From Ichthyophonus hoferi (Eukaryota; Opisthokonta; Ichthyosporea; Ichthyophonida; Ichthyophonidae), in assembly GCA_002751075.1 (NCBI GenBank), contig NAOQ01000195.1, positions 1 to 18,180 of the forward strand: a DNA stretch of 18,180 nucleotides, read 5' to 3'. Below the pieces are notes generated by a model. The model worked only from the letters and a program-made list of their open reading frames with translations. It was not told the origin of the DNA and did no database searches. Numbering within the stretch: position 1 is the stretch's first letter; each line of letters begins with the position of its first letter. The position numbers were made by a program, and so were the translations under genes. Below are positions 10,201-18,180 of this stretch, in pieces.

Positions 10201-13200
10201 TAGGATATATAAGAAAGAAACTATGAATTGTTTGAATCAAATAGTGTACTCGTTCTAGAGTATAGATATGTGATAGTGGGGTGTATGCATATGTGTGCGA
10301 AAGAGGCTAAATATATTATGAGATGAAACATGGTATATATAGATTAGTAATATCAAATATAATAATAGTGTTTTATTAAGATATTGTAGTAGGATAGCTC
10401 TCAATGGCTACTGGAAAGACGGTTTGATAGTCGTCCATCGTTCTACTAATTAATGTTTGTATTTATGATTAGTATATCCTATTGTATCGTTCTACTCTAA
10501 TATTTCCTATTCTATCCTACCATATATGTAGGCCTTCATCAAGCGACTTCTTCAGCTCTGTACCGGTCAGCAACCTCCCTTTGTCTGTGCCGTGTTGTTC
10601 CTTATTTCAGAGGTAATGTACTTGAAATTTTAATTAATTAGTTGGCCAATGGCTACAGATCTTTAATCATACTAACATATTAACTCATTCTACTGGACCT
10701 ATCCCATCATATTTTGCCTTTGCTATCATTTCCTTGGTCAAGCATATCATGCCATAAAATATACAATCATTAGATGAACCAATACAATTGACATTAATTT
10801 ACTTTTTAGTGGCATTAATTTTAACTAGCCTATGACAAGGTCGCGATCTCGTCTCATCAAATAGTAACACGCTAAGGTCTATTACAATGCCCTCCAATTG
10901 TTTTAAACAATTCCACAATGTGATTTGATTTACCTATATTTTACAAGTAAGACTATTTATAGCCCTAATGATTTCGGTAGATTAATAATACCCCGTAGAC
11001 CTTTTATATAGCCAGGCAAATGCGCATATATATAGAGATAAGGTGGGAACTCTTGCCTATACCTCTATGGTTGCAATGATGCGTTGTCATCATGTAAAAC
11101 TTGATTGTTGGTGCAATTTCATTCACTAGGCTTATACAGGCTGTAAATATTTCGTATGTTTATATGTATGCATGCATACTAACTGATTGTAATGCCAACA
11201 GCTGAATAAGGCCAAGCCAGGGCTGCTGAGTGTGACAATGGGACCCATAGATGATGATGAGGAGGAGAAGTTTGTTGATTTAGACGTGGATGAAGAGGGC
11301 AATGTTGTGGTATGTTATAGTAAGATATGATATGATATGGTAGGATAGGATATATCATAGTGTGCTGTAGTAAGATATGATATAGTACAGTAGGTTATGG
11401 TATGATATGGTATATGATGACATGTATATGTGTAGATCGCGAACGAAAGACAAAGCAGATTGGGCAAGAAAAGATAAGACAGTTAAATTCACATATGTAA
11501 GAATTAATGCTTAAGCTATTGTATATATTTGCTCTTTTATTCTATTGGTCGGCCTTTCATCCAGTAAGCCCAATTTTAATAATCTCTTGCCTTAATTAAT
11601 TAATTAGTTTATGTGTTTATTCTCCTCTACAGGGCCCAGTCAATGACGACGTAGCCGAGAAAAAGGATGCGGGAGTGGCTGCTAAAAAGGGGCAAGATGG
11701 TTGGGTTGCTGCATATGGTAGTTATAATCCAGTTAAACTCGATCCCCTATTCGCTGGTGCCAACACATCATGTGCCTGGGAGCTATCTATGGTTGGTTTT
11801 TCTTTTTAAAAACTTATATATTGTTATCTATTGGGCCTTTTAAGCCTTTCTCTTTGATTGACAGAGCGTAGAGTATTCTAGATTCATTGAATCTTATTAA
11901 ATCTGACCATCTCATTGGTGGATAGGAGGTATCATTAATATATGCTAGGTTTGTCATCGTTCGTTCATGTATCTATATTCTTTCAATTTTTAGTTTTTAA
12001 TTTTAATACCTTTTGCTTTTATTGTCCAATTGTCTACATTCTACATTGCTTTATTCGAGGTTTATGACGTCATTAGGACGTCATGTAACCTAACAGTTGG
12101 TCTAATCCTATGACCCTTTCACCTGCATTATTATTATTATTAACCAAAAATAATTATAAGGAAAATTTAAGTATTTAACCGCAGTGTCTTATTGAGCCGT
12201 GAGAGACCCCACCCAATAGTATCAACTCCGGATTGAAGCAACTACCACCCCAACCTATTTTTATATTTTATCCTAGCCTACCTTCAATTTTTGATTTTAA
12301 AAAGAATGATCTAACTTGACTATATATTTACTCCCATTATCTCTGACTAATTGCATTTCTTTCAGTAACAGTGACGTTAATTTACGTTAATTTACCTTAA
12401 TTTAAAGAATTAAAAGCATTTTAACTGATAGTATTAACCAATAAAAACAGCTCGCCCGTCACTTCCACCCATCTGTAGCGTCCTTTGCAGCCACACTCTC
12501 CAAGGGTCAAGCTATTAATTACATTGGTGACCCGCTCCAGGATTTTACTTTCATGAGGTATGTCGATCTATCTTCATCCGTCTTTTTTATCTGTTCCAAT
12601 TTATTGGTCAGCCCTATTTAAAGTCGTATAACAAGTAGTGCTTATTCTATTCCCTCTAAGCTTCCAGAAAATATATACAATGATTACGTCGCTCTATTTT
12701 ATTTATTCCTATATGTCATTTTAAAAGAGTTTGATTGGATGAAAAGTAAATCTTCAGGATTGATACGGCGTATCTGTACATGATATCATTATGACGTAAC
12801 CATGGGCAATGTGTTCAGGTCGAAGACATTCCATCTTATTGGCTAGTAATTAATTTGCGATTAAACCGTATTCGAGGAATTGGTTGGAGAAGAAGTATTA
12901 GTTGAAGTATAATAATAAAAAACCTATCTATGTAGTATTTTACAACTCCTAGGACTGTATATGGGAGAGAGAGTTGACCTCTTTGCTTTATCTATTTCTG
13001 CTCTCTGTTCGTTAAGCAGGAACTCTGGCAGTCCATCATACAACTTTATGCGTTTTACTCGTGTAGTGTATGATATTAAACCAAGCAACAGTGTCCTTTT
13101 GAGTGTAAATCATCTACTTTGGATAACGCAAAGTATTTGGTCTCTCTACACTTAGAAAGACCAATTAAAACTATATCAAATACAATGAATGATCGTTTAA

Positions 13201-16200
13201 CAGTAACCTTATTATTTATTTTTTGGTAGAGACATACGGGTAGAAAGGAAGTAAAATATAAAACTAACATAACATGATATATAGGTTTGTAGACAAGTTC
13301 GCCTACAAGAACGCCAAGAAGCTTCCATCATTGAAGGGTGCAGCTATTATGCAACGGCCACTCCCTCTCCCTGCTGTTGATGTCCATAGCAAGGTACATA
13401 TATACTTATGTTTCTTTTTTTTCTTTTTTTCTTTTTTCTGTATATATGTGTGTATGCAGTTATAAGGATTTTCACTTGTTACCAGTCATTTTCCTATTGT
13501 CTCTCTTTTTTATCTTTTTTTTTTTTTTTAGTTTTCTCTTTTTCTTGCTTTTTATCATACACATACGTGCACACTGTATCTCCTATATTTACCCATTTCA
13601 AGCCTCTCCTCTGGCTCTCTCCCATTCCCTTATATTCTTCATACACCTACAGGATACCCATACATATTTATACCTTAAGTTACATTCTCTCCACATGGAT
13701 ATACACACATATATATATTCAGTTACAACAACACTTACTTGCTATCAATCATACTCCTATTGTCTCTCTCTTTTCCTCTCCTTTGTTCTCCCTTTCTCTG
13801 TATCATACGCATACGCATACACATAGGCACATATATATACCCACACTTATACTCACCCCACCTTTATAGGAATTCATGGAGCTTGCCAGCAAGCAAGTGG
13901 CACCTGAAGACTTGTTCTTCTACAACTATTTTACTGAAAAGAAAAACAGGACCGACGCAATGCCTAAGAAAGACAAAAAGAATAAGAAGGAAGATGGAGA
14001 CTTGGATGAGATGGGTGATGATGATTTGCAGAAGTAAGTAGTGTCATGTTTGTATTGAAAGAGAGCTGTTCATGTGTTTATAACATGTATGAGGTCTGGG
14101 GGGCGAGGGAGAAAATCAATAGTATAGAAAGAATAGAATTATAAACATTGTTCCATTTGGAAATTTGGGGTGTTTGTTGTGGGTGGAGAATAAGATTATT
14201 GGGTATTTGGCAGTTTAAATATTTTAACTTCGAATGCTGATTGGATTGGGTTGTGTTAAAATGGGCATTGAAGATATTTCTTAAAGGAATAATTGGTATT
14301 TAAAATTTAAACAATGTATCTATTGATGCTCATGACATTGAATAGTATATAGTATACAATCCATTATCATGCCTTATATGGGCATATGTTTGTTAGATTT
14401 TAAATTTTTATTCATCCAGTCATTTGTGTGCATGGATTGTATTGGTATATAGTGCAAGGAGAGAAGAGGCTTAATAATGATTAGATGCTAAAATTAGCCT
14501 TGTGGGTGGGGTTCAGCTGTGCATGTTATGATACTGACCATCAGGACCCAATCAATATTTTATAATTTTAATATCCGAGGGGTGTGACCCAGATTAATCC
14601 TGTTTGATTGCAGCAATTAGCATGAATTATTAAAATATTTAACCGAATACTGTGATTACATTGGTTATTTAATTTAAAAGATAGATCTAACGCCTATGTC
14701 TCCAGGATAATTACGTCAAATATAACACTATCTCTTTCTTTATTGGTCATTGTGATTTATTTATATATATAGATATATACTTACATGTGGATATATGAAT
14801 ATGTATTTATGTGCATAGGTATGTATGTATGATACGGGTACCTTAACATTGTACACCCTGCCTATACTAACTGGTTTACTTTATTATAGGATTCTTGCCG
14901 GGGATGAAGATATGAGTGATGAAGAAGCTGTTGACATGGATAATGATGGTACGTGGTGTTGTTATGGCTGAGTATACATATATACATATAGTTTTTATGG
15001 TAAGGATTAAAGTGATTATTACTACCTCCAGCCCCAATAATCATAATATAAGCAATATGGTTGATGGCATAATCAGAACATATACTACCGATAGTGATGA
15101 TTATGTTTATTTTTCTTTTATTATCATATTCTATGCATGTATTTTGTATGTATATATGTATTTGTATTGCAGAAATTAAGTAAACTATTGCTTTATTACT
15201 TTGAACACTAATTTTCATACTGCAAGTAGTATGGGTGATAGTATAAAGAAAACATTTCTATTGATGCTGACAATTATGTCTTTTATGTTATGGCTATATT
15301 GTAAAGCTATATATACCTTGTATATCCGTTATATATGTTATAGGGGAGTGTAGTCTGTGTCCTCTATTTCTCGTAATTCGTTCACTTATTTTGGGAAGGT
15401 ATATAGTAGATTTCTCTAGTATAGATCTACCTTTTTGGACCTTTGACCATGGAAGACAATATACAAGCTGAAATATACACATATAGGCATACAATGCATA
15501 ATATCTATCATATAAGCGACTCAGTAGGATAGGATATTTATTGTATTACAATGTGTAATTTGCTAGGATAAAAATGATGTGATAACTCCTGATAGAAGTC
15601 CCTCTCTGACGAGAAATCAGCTCTGCCTTATTGCTATACTCATTGGATTTTGCTGTGTATATTTTATCATGCTTTATTATTTAAGTTTTAATTGATTAAA
15701 TTATAACTGTCCAATGAATAGCCCACTTAGTCGGAAGCGTAATGATATATAGATAGCATGTAGATCAACTCATTATTTGAATGTAATATTATAACGCTGT
15801 AAGTTTTCTCATAGACCATCAAGGTTACTATAAAGAATTCTAGTTTTGATATAATGGTCTTATATTAATTACTAGGGCTTCAGGAAGTGGGGATTGAATT
15901 GTGTTTTATTGTTACTATTGTTGAAAATGTTGTTTTGATACTGAGTGCCATACTAAAATTATATTATATTATAAGGTATTGTATTATATTTTTACCTTGT
16001 TTTCTTTTTCTCCTTTACTAATTCTATTCTTTGTATAGAGATTGAAGGACTTGAGGGCGATTCGGATGAAGAAGGGATAGAGGAGGAAGAGGGTGTAGAG
16101 GTGGAGGGGAGTGAAGAGGAGGTGGAAAGTGATGAGGGAGAATTTAGTTATGACAAGCTCCAGTCAAATATCGAACAGGAAGGTGAGGGTGAGGATGAGG

Positions 16201-17161
16201 ATGAGGAGGAAGACCCAATGGATAAGGTTGATTGGGATGCTGTTGCTATGGCGTCTAGTGAGGAAGAAGAAGAAGAAGAGGAGGAGGAGGAGATTAAACC
16301 TAAAAAGGGTAAAAAGGGAAAAAAGAGACAGGTTGATTCTGATTCTGATGATGACGATGAGAGTAAGTACAAGTAGATTCTATGATATATATATAGTGCA
16401 TAGTAATCCCACGGTTATGCCCAATATTTTAAAGTTGTTTATTTATGTTGCATTTTCTTTTTATTATACGTTTATTCATCTACACTCTCCTATATCGTAA
16501 TATTGAAAACCCTGTGTATTCACTATTACAGCTAATTTCCTAATTAACGGTATTAACTGCACCTAAGTCTCGCCCGCGTAGACTGAACCAATATTCAAAT
16601 TAAACTACTTAGATTAATTAGACAACAATTTATAGCTAATAAAACCCTTCCCAAACACAGTTTGGTTTGGGCTTATATATACTGTTTATTGAATTCAAAG
16701 CTAACCAATAGGGTCACATAAGGATTATATTTACCCACAACCAATCTTACCACATATCAGAATACTCCATATAGGCGGCTACTTATTCATCATGGATTGA
16801 AATGTTTCAACAACAAACATGACAAATAAATCATGTGGTAAATAGATAGCTATAAGTAGACCATTTGTGTTAGAAGTAGAAGAGGCCATGCCATATAAGG
16901 TTAATTGTTTCCCTAACTGATTGGTTTATGCTTGATCCCATAGAGCCCAAAAAGGGTAAGAAGGCTAAGAAATCCCCGTTTGCTGATGCCGATGACTTTG
17001 CTGCACTATTGGAGTCATCCGGAACTGTTGATCACGCTAAACAACTGAAATGGGAAGATAGAAAGTCGGACTGGAAGGGAAAGAAGGCCGCTGGAAAGTC
17101 ATTCGGTGGCAGTCGAGGTGGTAGAGGAGGTCGTGGACGTGGTGGTAGAGGGAGAAGGTAA
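4284..17161 (+). CDS. CEBPZ: CEBPZ / NOC1 / MAK21 ribosome-biogenesis protein (complete, 23 exons)
   Basis: Coding exons: 4284-4367, 4608-4751, 5128-5451, 5615-5759, 6005-6105, 6256-6398, 6639-6753, 7121-7240, 7584-7667, 8037-8092, 8635-8772, 8968-9022, 9231-9320, 9928-10083, 10532-10612, 11202-11309, 11633-11791, 12451-12557, 13285-13393, 13870-14033, 14890-14948, 16039-16362, 16944-17161. All phases join, giving 1027 residues (human about 1054 from memory). Residues 1-180 are charged, with poly-Glu at 103-110. Residues 250-500 are helical repeats with RAQYYAVCYLNQLVLSQ and SALLTGVNRAFPFAD. The CBF/Mak21 core (about 505-750) has TGIQALMLLFQVMHSRKTVS, PLFAGANTSCAWEL, FHPSVASFA and GDPLQDFTFMRFVDKF. 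An acidic stretch follows (848-955), then FADADDFAALLESS, LKWEDRKSDW and an RGG tail. The family works with NOC2 in nucleolar pre-60S assembly. The ATG at 4284 is the first in frame after an upstream stop. Intron 17 has an unusual GTTGGT donor. Confidence 0.95.
4785..4970 (+). repeat. TTATG-type microsatellite in CEBPZ intron 2
   Basis: A degenerate tandem array of TTATG/TTATA/CTATG pentamers fills the middle of intron 2 (4752-5127). Longer blocks containing CTTTGCTATGTTATG recur at about 4821 and 4855. It leaves open frames in all three + strand phases, which translate to Cys/Tyr/Met/Leu repeats and are not genes. Confidence 0.75.
5760..6004 (+). repeat. intron 4 minisatellite with a copy of the exon 4 edge
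   Basis: Intron 4 is mostly built from 36-38 base units of the type GTTAACCTTATATGGTTATT plus an ATATTATGT spacer, repeated with variation between about 5762 and 5965. Inside it, 5884-5926 copies 5741-5783, which spans the last 19 bases of exon 4 and the 5' splice site. There are about six differences in 43 positions, mostly transitions. In the copy the donor GT has become AT. Confidence 0.75.
6754..7120 (+). other. CEBPZ intron 7
   Basis: A 367-base AT-rich intron with a GTAAAT donor and a TTGTTGCAG acceptor. It holds TTTTAATTTT near 6782 and ATGTAATGTAATACTATATT-type simple sequence at 6970-7040. No gene, RNA or mobile element is seen. Confidence 0.6.
7391..7590 (+). repeat. tandem duplication including the intron 8 3' splice site
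   Basis: Copy 1 (7391-7482) and copy 2 (7495-7590) align from TATAACCA through TTAATNTTAAA to a matching end. Each has a branch-site-like CACTAAC (7459-7465 and 7567-7573), a short pyrimidine run and CTAG|GGT, with acceptors 108 bases apart. The downstream acceptor gives the conserved GDPDRQVASK exon. The upstream acceptor would enter a frame that hits TAA at 7497-7499 after seven codons. Confidence 0.75.
7668..8036 (+). other. CEBPZ intron 9
   Basis: A 369-base intron with a GTATGT donor and a CCCACAG acceptor. It contains a perfect six-base hairpin, CATCTC-GA-GAGATG, at 7784-7797 and AT-rich simple sequence at 7905-7950. No gene is seen. Confidence 0.6.
8093..8634 (+). other. CEBPZ intron 10
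   Basis: A 542-base intron. The GTATGT donor leaves CA, which joins the G of the next exon to complete the Gln codon of the conserved RAQYYAV motif. That fixes the exon 10 boundary. It holds a TTTTAAATTTTAAATTTTT run near 8172 and a repeated CCAATCTA near 8350. No gene is seen. Confidence 0.6.
9321..9927 (+). other. CEBPZ intron 13
   Basis: A 607-base AT-rich intron with a GTAAAT donor and an AAATCAG acceptor. It has several CCAAT/ATTGG pentamers, for example ACCAATTAACCAATCAAC near 9774-9791. No gene, RNA or transposon ends are seen. Confidence 0.55.
10084..10123 (+). repeat. four tandem GTATGT donors at the start of intron 14
   Basis: The first 40 bases of intron 14 are a 10-base tandem repeat (GTATGTAATA, GTATGTAAGA, GTATGTAATA, GTATGTGTAA), so the donor hexamer GTATGT occurs at 10084, 10094, 10104 and 10114. 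Only the first donor joins in phase 0 to exon 15. The others add 10, 20 or 30 bases, and from the exon 14 frame a TAA is met at 10099-10101. Confidence 0.8.
10124..10531 (+). other. remainder of CEBPZ intron 14
   Basis: AT-rich intron sequence with GTATGTAT runs near 10160 and a short AATATTATAAATATTATAAT repeat near 10183. The acceptor is ATATGTAG. No gene is seen. Confidence 0.5.
10613..11201 (+). other. CEBPZ intron 15
   Basis: A 589-base intron with a GTAATG donor and a GCCAACAG acceptor. It includes the short palindrome TTGGCCAA near 10643. No gene or element is seen. Confidence 0.55.
11318..11424 (+). repeat. TATGA-type repeat in CEBPZ intron 16
   Basis: TAGTAAGATATGATAT occurs at 11318-11333 and again at 11368-11383, a 50-base period. 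Both copies are followed by GATATGGTA/GGATAGGATA-type simple sequence. It occupies the 5' third of intron 16 (11310-11632). Confidence 0.65.
11792..12450 (+). other. CEBPZ intron 17, with paired CRE-like sites
   Basis: A 659-base intron with a weak GTTGGT donor and an AATAAAAACAG acceptor. Both are fixed by the conserved protein around ANTSCAWELSM and LARHFHPS. It carries a palindromic TGACGTCA at 12065-12072 and GACGTCA at 12077-12083, which match CREB/ATF cores. Function within an intron is speculative. No gene is seen. Confidence 0.5.
12558..13284 (+). other. CEBPZ intron 18
   Basis: A 727-base intron with a GTATGT donor and an ATATATAG acceptor that completes the Arg of FMRFVDKF. A pyrimidine-rich tract ending in GTTAAGCAG near 13019 looks like an acceptor and opens a frame. 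No in-phase donor follows, so I do not call an exon. Confidence 0.5.
13394..13869 (+). repeat. pyrimidine-rich intron 19 with a diverged internal duplication
   Basis: Two copies about 263 bases apart start near 13457 and 13720. Both run from CAGTTA through CTTGNTANCANTCAT, then NTCCTATTGTCTCTCT, a long T/C tract and TATCATAC(A/G)CATACG. Overlapping open frames here encode Phe/Leu/Ser/Tyr-rich sequence and are artefacts of the pyrimidine bias, not genes. Confidence 0.65.
14034..14889 (+). other. CEBPZ intron 20
   Basis: An 856-base intron with a consensus GTAAGT donor and a TTATTATAG acceptor. It is locally G-richer than its neighbours (GGTCTGGGGGGCGAGGGAG near 14093) and has many ATTGG pentamers. 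No gene, RNA or element is seen. Confidence 0.55.
14949..16038 (+). other. CEBPZ intron 21
   Basis: The longest CEBPZ intron (1090 bases), with a GTACGT donor and a TTTGTATAG acceptor. Open frames on both strands near 14862-15218 and 15294-15494 are AT-driven and do not look like protein. No repeat or element is seen. Confidence 0.55.
16258..16292 (+). repeat. GAA/GAG codon microsatellite coding poly-Glu
   Basis: A run of GAA then GAG triplets inside CEBPZ exon 22 encodes eleven consecutive Glu residues after SS and before a Lys-rich stretch. On the other strand it gives a poly-Ser frame, which is a shadow. Acidic tracts are normal for nucleolar assembly factors. Their length is probably variable because the DNA is a slippage-prone triplet repeat. 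Confidence 0.75.
16363..16943 (+). other. CEBPZ intron 22
   Basis: A 581-base intron with a GTAAGT donor and a GATCCCATAG acceptor that has a poor pyrimidine tract. A short hairpin, CCAAAC-ACA-GTTTGG, lies at 16651-16665. Reading through the donor stops at TAG 16374-16376. No gene is seen. Confidence 0.55.
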
Positions 17162-17277
17162 TACTGTTTTTTATGGCTATAATCTCCATCAATGACCAAC
17201 TGGATAGAGTGTCCTAATATGATGACAGTCGGCTGGTCCTGACTGATTTTATTATGTCGTTTATTTTGTTTTTGTAG
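17158..17277 (+). other. possible optional intron spanning the CEBPZ stop codon
   Basis: AAG|GTAATA at 17155-17163 resembles a donor, and TTATTTTGTTTTTGTAG ending at 17277 is a strong-looking acceptor. Retained, the frame reads AGG TAA. Spliced, it reads AGA TAG. Both end in Arg-stop, so the protein would not change. This is inference from splice-site appearance only. Confidence 0.3.
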
Positions 17278-17530
17278 ATAGACTTGATGGAAGTCCATGC
17301 CATAGACAGATATACTTCAGGTTTATGAGTTTACTATTATTTATTCGTATTTATTGATGGTCTGCTAGAGTGAATGCTGTATTAAATGTGTAAAATGCAC
17401 TTAACCCATGGTAGGATGATGAACTAAAGTATAAACCGATGTGCTATACCTTCATTGCCAGTATTTTATTAGAACATTTTTAATGAGGCGGTTGATATTG
17501 CGATTAATACGCATATCCAGATATAACAAT

Positions 17531-17570
17531 AATAAAGTTCTTAATTTAGAGTAATCATAAATGTAATAAA
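17531..17570 (+). promoter_or_regulatory. two AATAAA polyadenylation signals for CEBPZ
   Basis: AATAAA occurs at 17531-17536 and again at 17565-17570, 370 and 404 bases after the stop codon. They are the first AATAAA hexamers downstream of the gene on this strand. They are the most likely 3' end signals, although the hexamer also occurs by chance in AT-rich DNA. Confidence 0.5.
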
Positions 17571-17675
17571 GATTTATATGCTATGAAATGGTGTCATAGA
17601 AATATTATTGATGTAGCAATTATAGCAGGATATCTCATCAAGACTACTGATTTTAGACTAACATATGGTAGATAT

Positions 17676-17837
17676 CTTTGTCCTACATAACCTGATAGTT
17701 TTGGAGTAGTCAGGTTGGTTATTTTTCTACAAAGACATTGTTCCTGGCATTTTCTAGTATATGATAATCATATACGAGCATTGAGGTAACAATATTGACT
17801 AGAAATATGAATGTGCCCATGTCCATACATTCATATT
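17676..17837. repeat. cluster of three short inverted repeats in the convergent 3' flank
   Basis: Three hairpins lie between the convergent gene ends. One is an imperfect stem with arms CTTTGT...AACCTGA (17676-17695) and TCAGGTT...ACAAAG (17710-17734). The second is a perfect nine-base stem GTATATGAT/ATCATATAC with a one-base centre (17757-17775). The third is a perfect eleven-base stem AATATGAATGT/ACATTCATATT with a twelve-base loop (17804-17837). No flanking duplications or transposon ends were recognised. Confidence 0.55.
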
Positions 17838-18021
17838 ACTTACTATATAAACATATATATAGTAACTAGTTTTGAATTATCTTTTACAATGAGTAAGGTT
17901 TATAAAAATTAACAAATTGTTAAAGTATTCTAAATAAATATAACGCAGCGAGGCCATTAGTAATCCAAATTTTATCAAAGCTACTAGAAAGTTATGTGCT
18001 ATAATCGATGGAAGATGTGGA

Positions 18022-18180
18022 TTAACACTTGGTACCGCAAACTTCTTTGAAGCAGCAGTATCTTTTCTTTTTACGATTAGGATTGCATTGTGATGGGTCT
18101 CCGTTGAGTAAAGGATAGTTGGGCCCGCATCTATAATCGTTACGCCATAGCTTAATGGTTTCATTGAAAGGTACAGCTCC
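18022..18180 (-). CDS. C-terminus of a cysteine-rich, hevein-like-module protein (partial)
   Basis: Read on the - strand from the window edge, one frame is open for 52 codons to TAA at 18024-18022. It contains ETIKLWRNDYRCG, then NYPLLNGDPSQCNPN, a basic KKKR and a final CCFKEVCGTKC. The spacing is C-x13-C-x9-CC-x4-C-x3-C, six cysteines in a hevein-like order. From memory, similar W-R-x-D-x-R-C-G modules are common in secreted or membrane proteins of sponges, cnidarians and lancelets, often longer after the CC pair. The start and any signal peptide lie outside the window. An overlapping - strand frame with an ATG (18164-17877) lacks this pattern and is a shadow. The gene is convergent with CEBPZ. 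Confidence 0.6.
   Translation of the reverse strand, partial: GAVPFNETIKLWRNDYRCGPNYPLLNGDPSQCNPNRKKKRYCCFKEVCGTKC

Noticed and set aside
12065-12083. Paired CRE-like TGACGTCA and GACGTCA in intron 17
   Set aside because: Listed with the intron but not promoted: an eight-base palindrome in 18 kb is plausible by chance, and another TGACGTCA occurs at about 7487 inside the intron 8 duplication.
13021-13155. Possible extra CEBPZ exon after the GTTAAGCAG acceptor, encoding YNFMRFTRVVYD
   Set aside because: It resembles the FTFMRF junction only over four residues, has no donor in the phase needed to join exon 19, and would interrupt a strongly conserved motif.
13338-14041. Three overlapping + strand frames rich in Phe, Leu, Ser and Tyr
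   Set aside because: They come from the pyrimidine-rich intron 19 and part of exon 20 in wrong frames.
16148-16372. Minus-strand poly-Ser open frame
   Set aside because: It is the antisense of the GAA/GAG acidic repeat of CEBPZ exon 22.
5452-16943. Apparent excess of CCAAT/ATTGG pentamers in introns of a CCAAT-binding-protein gene
   Set aside because: CCAAT/ATTGG seems commoner than simple base composition predicts, but I could not test this, and the name CCAAT-binding for CEBPZ is historical. A count against shuffled introns would decide.
17877-18164. Minus-strand open frame of 95 residues with an ATG
   Set aside because: It overlaps the cysteine-patterned frame at 18022-18180, its second half is Ile/Leu/Tyr-rich AT-driven sequence, and no family is recognisable. 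It is treated as a shadow.
1-18180. Mobile elements, virus-like fossils, CRISPR, RNA genes or a multi-gene novel system
   Set aside because: I found no transposase, reverse transcriptase, capsid or integrase motif, no long terminal repeats, no spaced direct repeats, and no tRNA or rRNA signature. The genes present do not form a recognisable new system.

Overview
The window looks like nuclear DNA from an animal. It is AT-rich, and its genes are split by many short GT-AG introns full of simple repeats. One gene is an unmistakable metazoan-type CEBPZ/NOC1, and a cysteine-rich module at the right edge is of a kind I associate with marine invertebrates. I lean towards an early-branching metazoan such as a demosponge, but the sequence does not prove this.

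Layout. (1) Bases 1-2146, + strand: a partial two-exon 3' gene end (1-205 and 352-450), then scattered protein-like stretches that do not form one clean gene (458-1537), then a plausible terminal exon ending at 2146. None is firmly recognised. (2) Bases 2143-3269, - strand: a two-exon gene for a small eukaryotic ParB/sulfiredoxin-fold protein of about 144 residues. Its second exon (2143-2239) is too short and ATG-poor to show up as an ORF. (3) Bases 3270-4283: a divergent intergenic region with AT microsatellites, a diverged tandem repeat and one CACGTG E-box. (4) Bases 4284-17161, + strand: the complete CEBPZ/NOC1/MAK21 homologue, 23 coding exons and 1027 residues, filling about 70% of the window. 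Two AATAAA signals lie near 17.53-17.57 kb. (5) Bases 17162-18021: 3' flank with several short hairpins. (6) Bases 18022-18180, - strand: the C-terminal end of a gene with a hevein-like six-cysteine module, running off the window.

CEBPZ acts in early 60S ribosomal subunit assembly in the nucleolus, together with NOC2. It has the usual acidic and basic low-complexity stretches, the helical-repeat region and the CBF/Mak21 core. Its C-terminus ends in an RGG/GAR tail instead of the lysine-rich tail I recall for the human protein.

The most interesting pattern is local duplication at splice sites. The 5' splice site of intron 4 is copied inside that intron. The branch-site and acceptor region of intron 8 is duplicated. 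Intron 14 starts with four tandem GTATGT donors. The left-edge gene has a CAGTAG tandem acceptor whose first AG would give an immediate stop. I saw no CRISPR array, rRNA, tRNA, intact transposon or virus-like element, and no gene cluster resembling a new multi-gene system.
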